From Jacaranda mimosifolia (taxonomy: Eukaryota > Streptophyta > Magnoliopsida > Lamiales > Bignoniaceae), in NCBI GenBank assembly GCA_018894105.1, contig CM032123.1, positions 25,459,744-25,523,743 on the forward strand: a stretch of 64,000 nucleotides of DNA, given 5' to 3'. Below are positions 62,045 through 64,000 of the stretch, one piece after another. The notes under the pieces are model-generated. The model had not been told where the DNA came from. It saw nothing but the letters and a program-made list of their open reading frames with translations, and searched no databases. The translations under genes and the position numbers were made by a program. The first letter of the stretch is position 1. Every line of letters begins with the position of its first letter.

Positions 62045-62736
62045 TAGGGCTGTCAATGGATCGAATTTTAGTCCGAATCCTATCTGAATTTGATCCGAAT
62101 TTTAGAATTTTTATCCGATTAAAATATTCTATGGATCAGATCTGATTATAAATATTCGAAATCCGAAATAAGTGGATCGGATATGAAATTAAGCAATCCG
62201 ATCCGTTAAAGATCCGAATCCGAACTTTAATATTTTTTATTAAATTAATACTCTTATATATAATATTAATAATATTTTAAAATAAAATTATATATTATAT
62301 TGACCTAATATCTATATTAACATCTATATTATACTATTAATATTGAGTTTTTTAACCTAAAAAATAAGGTGGATATTGATAAAATATCAAATATAATAAC
62401 ATATAATAGTTTATCTATACATTAATATAATGTGAAAAAGGACTTTAATATTCAAATATTTAACTTTTTGACTAATATATAATAACAAGTTGTTAAAAAT
62501 TCAAATATGACATATATTTACTTTATAAATACAATATTTTTATAAAATTTAAAAGGAAAAAAACAAGAAAGAAAAAAAATGAAATCAGATCGGATTTTTT
62601 AACCGGATTTCGGATATGGTATTGATTAAAAAATATCCTATCGAATTTCGGGTCGGATTCATATATAAATTTTGTTAATCGGATTCGGATTCGGATATGG
62701 CAGATCCGATCCAAATCCGACCCGTTGACAGCCCTA
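62045..62736 (+). mobile_element. hAT-like MITE, 692 bp
   Basis: Ends TAGGGCTGTCAATGGATCGA and, reverse-complemented, TAGGGCTGTCAACGGGTCGG. It has a perfect 8-bp target duplication CTCATTTT (62037-62044 and 62737-62744). It lies 160 bp from the related MITE at 61097-61884 and in the opposite orientation. Inside, TAATATTAATAATATTT-type AT sequence and TCCGAATCCGAA near the ends. The perfect duplication makes it the younger of the pair. Confidence 0.95.
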
Positions 62737-63183
62737 CTCATTTTTATTCATTTTGTGCTTTGCTGTTGTACTTGTTATATATATCAACTTCACTATTTTT
62801 GTAGATAGAGCATTAAATAATTTTGTTATCTTTAAAAAACATAAGTAAATTGTTAAAAACTACATAATATATAAGTCAAATGGCTTTTTTCACTTTGTAC
62901 TATAATCTCAATGAGCATTTAAAGTACAAAATTTTGGGCATTATCAAATAATACATAATACGATGCAGTCAAAATAAAAGTATTTTAAAGATATTATTAT
63001 TTGCACTCTAAAATTTGTTCTTCACACTTTATTCTAAATTTTTATATTAGATTATTCATTAAAATATCCACTTATTTTTAAAATTAATTTATATTAATTT
63101 GCAAGATAATAATTAACACCTTCAACTTTGTTACTCATAAAAATATTTCACCTCAATTTGTCCAACTTAATATGAAATAACAA

Positions 63184-63857
63184 TAGACTTGGCAAATGGG
63201 TACCTGTAGGTAACCCAAGAATGGGTAATTAGGGGTTGGATAAATTTATCCATAGGTAAAATTATCTATTTTTTATTGGGTACAAGATATTAGACTCATT
63301 ACCATGACTATGAGTGATGGACAACCCACATGTACCGGTATTTTTATTTTTTTTATACTTTAAGGTAAATTAATATGAATTTTTTAATTTGCATAATATT
63401 ATTCAAATATTACTTAAATACAACCAATAAAGGAGGCTAAAAATTTTAAATTTTACATTGAACAAGTACTTAAAGTATGCCAAGTATTTTAGTTTGAAAA
63501 GTACAACTTAAATGTTTAAACATCTATTGATTTTAAGTTACATTGCATTTCGAAGTTCAAATTTAAATCATATTATATGTCAAAAAAAATTTTGAATTAA
63601 AAATTTAAATACAAGTTAAACATTGTTGTTATCATAAAAAAATGTGTTATATCTTTCAAATTATTTGTGAGAATTAGAGAAAAAATTAATATATATATAT
63701 ATATTGTTATTCATGGGTTACCCGTGGATTGATTCAAAAAGTGGCAAATAATTAGGCGGTGGGTAAAATTATCCATATTTGATTTGATAGAGAAAATGAG
63801 GCCTATTATTCGCATTTTTTTAGGTACCCGTGGTATGGGTATTTTTTGTCATGTTTA
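63184..63857. mobile_element. third hAT-like MITE family, 674 bp
   Basis: Left end TAGACTTGGCAAATGGGTAC; the reverse-complemented right end is TAAACATGACAAAAAATACC, matching in 10 of the first 13 bases. GGTACC- and GGGTTACCCGTGG-type words lie near both ends. Flanks AATAACAA (63176-63183) and AATAATAA (63858-63865) match at seven of eight bases, consistent with hAT insertion. No coding frame inside. Confidence 0.75.
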
Positions 63858-64000
63858 AATAATAAGGTACAGTAGTCTTTTCTTCCTTTATTTCACTTTT
63901 CTAATTGAAATAACTCTACACAATAGTTTTTATGAAATAAACAAAACAGACATTTGAGGTGTGAAAATATACAATTTTGTAGTAATGCTATAATTTTTCT

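Noticed and set aside
1..64000. CRISPR arrays, bacterial operons, phage or insertion sequences
   Set aside because: The window is plant nuclear DNA with introns and plant repeats; no such structure is present.

Overview
This window is nuclear DNA of a flowering plant, most likely a eudicot. It is AT-rich, genes carry GT-AG introns, and three genes belong to plant or eukaryotic nuclear families. Repeats are of plant type: Copia and Gypsy LTR retrotransposons, a TRIM, hAT-like MITEs, a Mutator-like remnant and a tRNA-derived SINE. Nothing seen fixes the species.

Layout. 1-5 kb: AT-rich intergenic DNA with a single-exon gene for a 166-aa plant protein of unknown function (2637-3137), a decayed Gln/Glu-rich coding remnant, and a TRIM with three LTRs (4089-4658). 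5-11 kb: intergenic DNA with microsatellites. 11.1-16.4 kb: a complete IQ-DOMAIN (IQD13/14-like) calmodulin-binding scaffold gene, five coding exons, 547 aa, with a probable upstream leader exon. 16.4-23 kb: a Mutator-like transposase remnant, a 105-bp tandem repeat and unclassified decayed repeats. 23.06-32.94 kb: a Copia retrotransposon with both LTRs, primer-binding site, polypurine tract and a decayed 5-bp target duplication; its polyprotein is dead. 33.0-37.0 kb: a segment with short inverted termini that holds fragments of one or more plant genes, one of them tandemly duplicated. 37.3-40.0 kb: minus-strand Ty3/Gypsy pol remnant, split by a 368-bp hAT-like MITE with a perfect 8-bp target duplication. 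40-50 kb: decayed repeats interrupted by a solo LTR related to the Copia LTRs, then a SINE with a 17-bp target duplication. 50.9-64 kb: gene-bearing again, with FAM136A (plus strand, three exons, 149 aa) and COA3 (minus strand, 68 aa) in convergent order, and several hAT-like MITEs around and inside them.

How the genes relate. FAM136A and COA3 are both nuclear genes for small mitochondrial proteins (intermembrane space and inner membrane), but nothing in the sequence shows co-regulation beyond adjacency. Both have a member of the same MITE family just upstream. IQD and the 166-aa gene have no visible functional link to them. I see no novel enzymatic or defence system. The unusual parts are the three-LTR TRIM, the gene-fragment segment at 33-37 kb, and the nested and inverted MITE arrangements.
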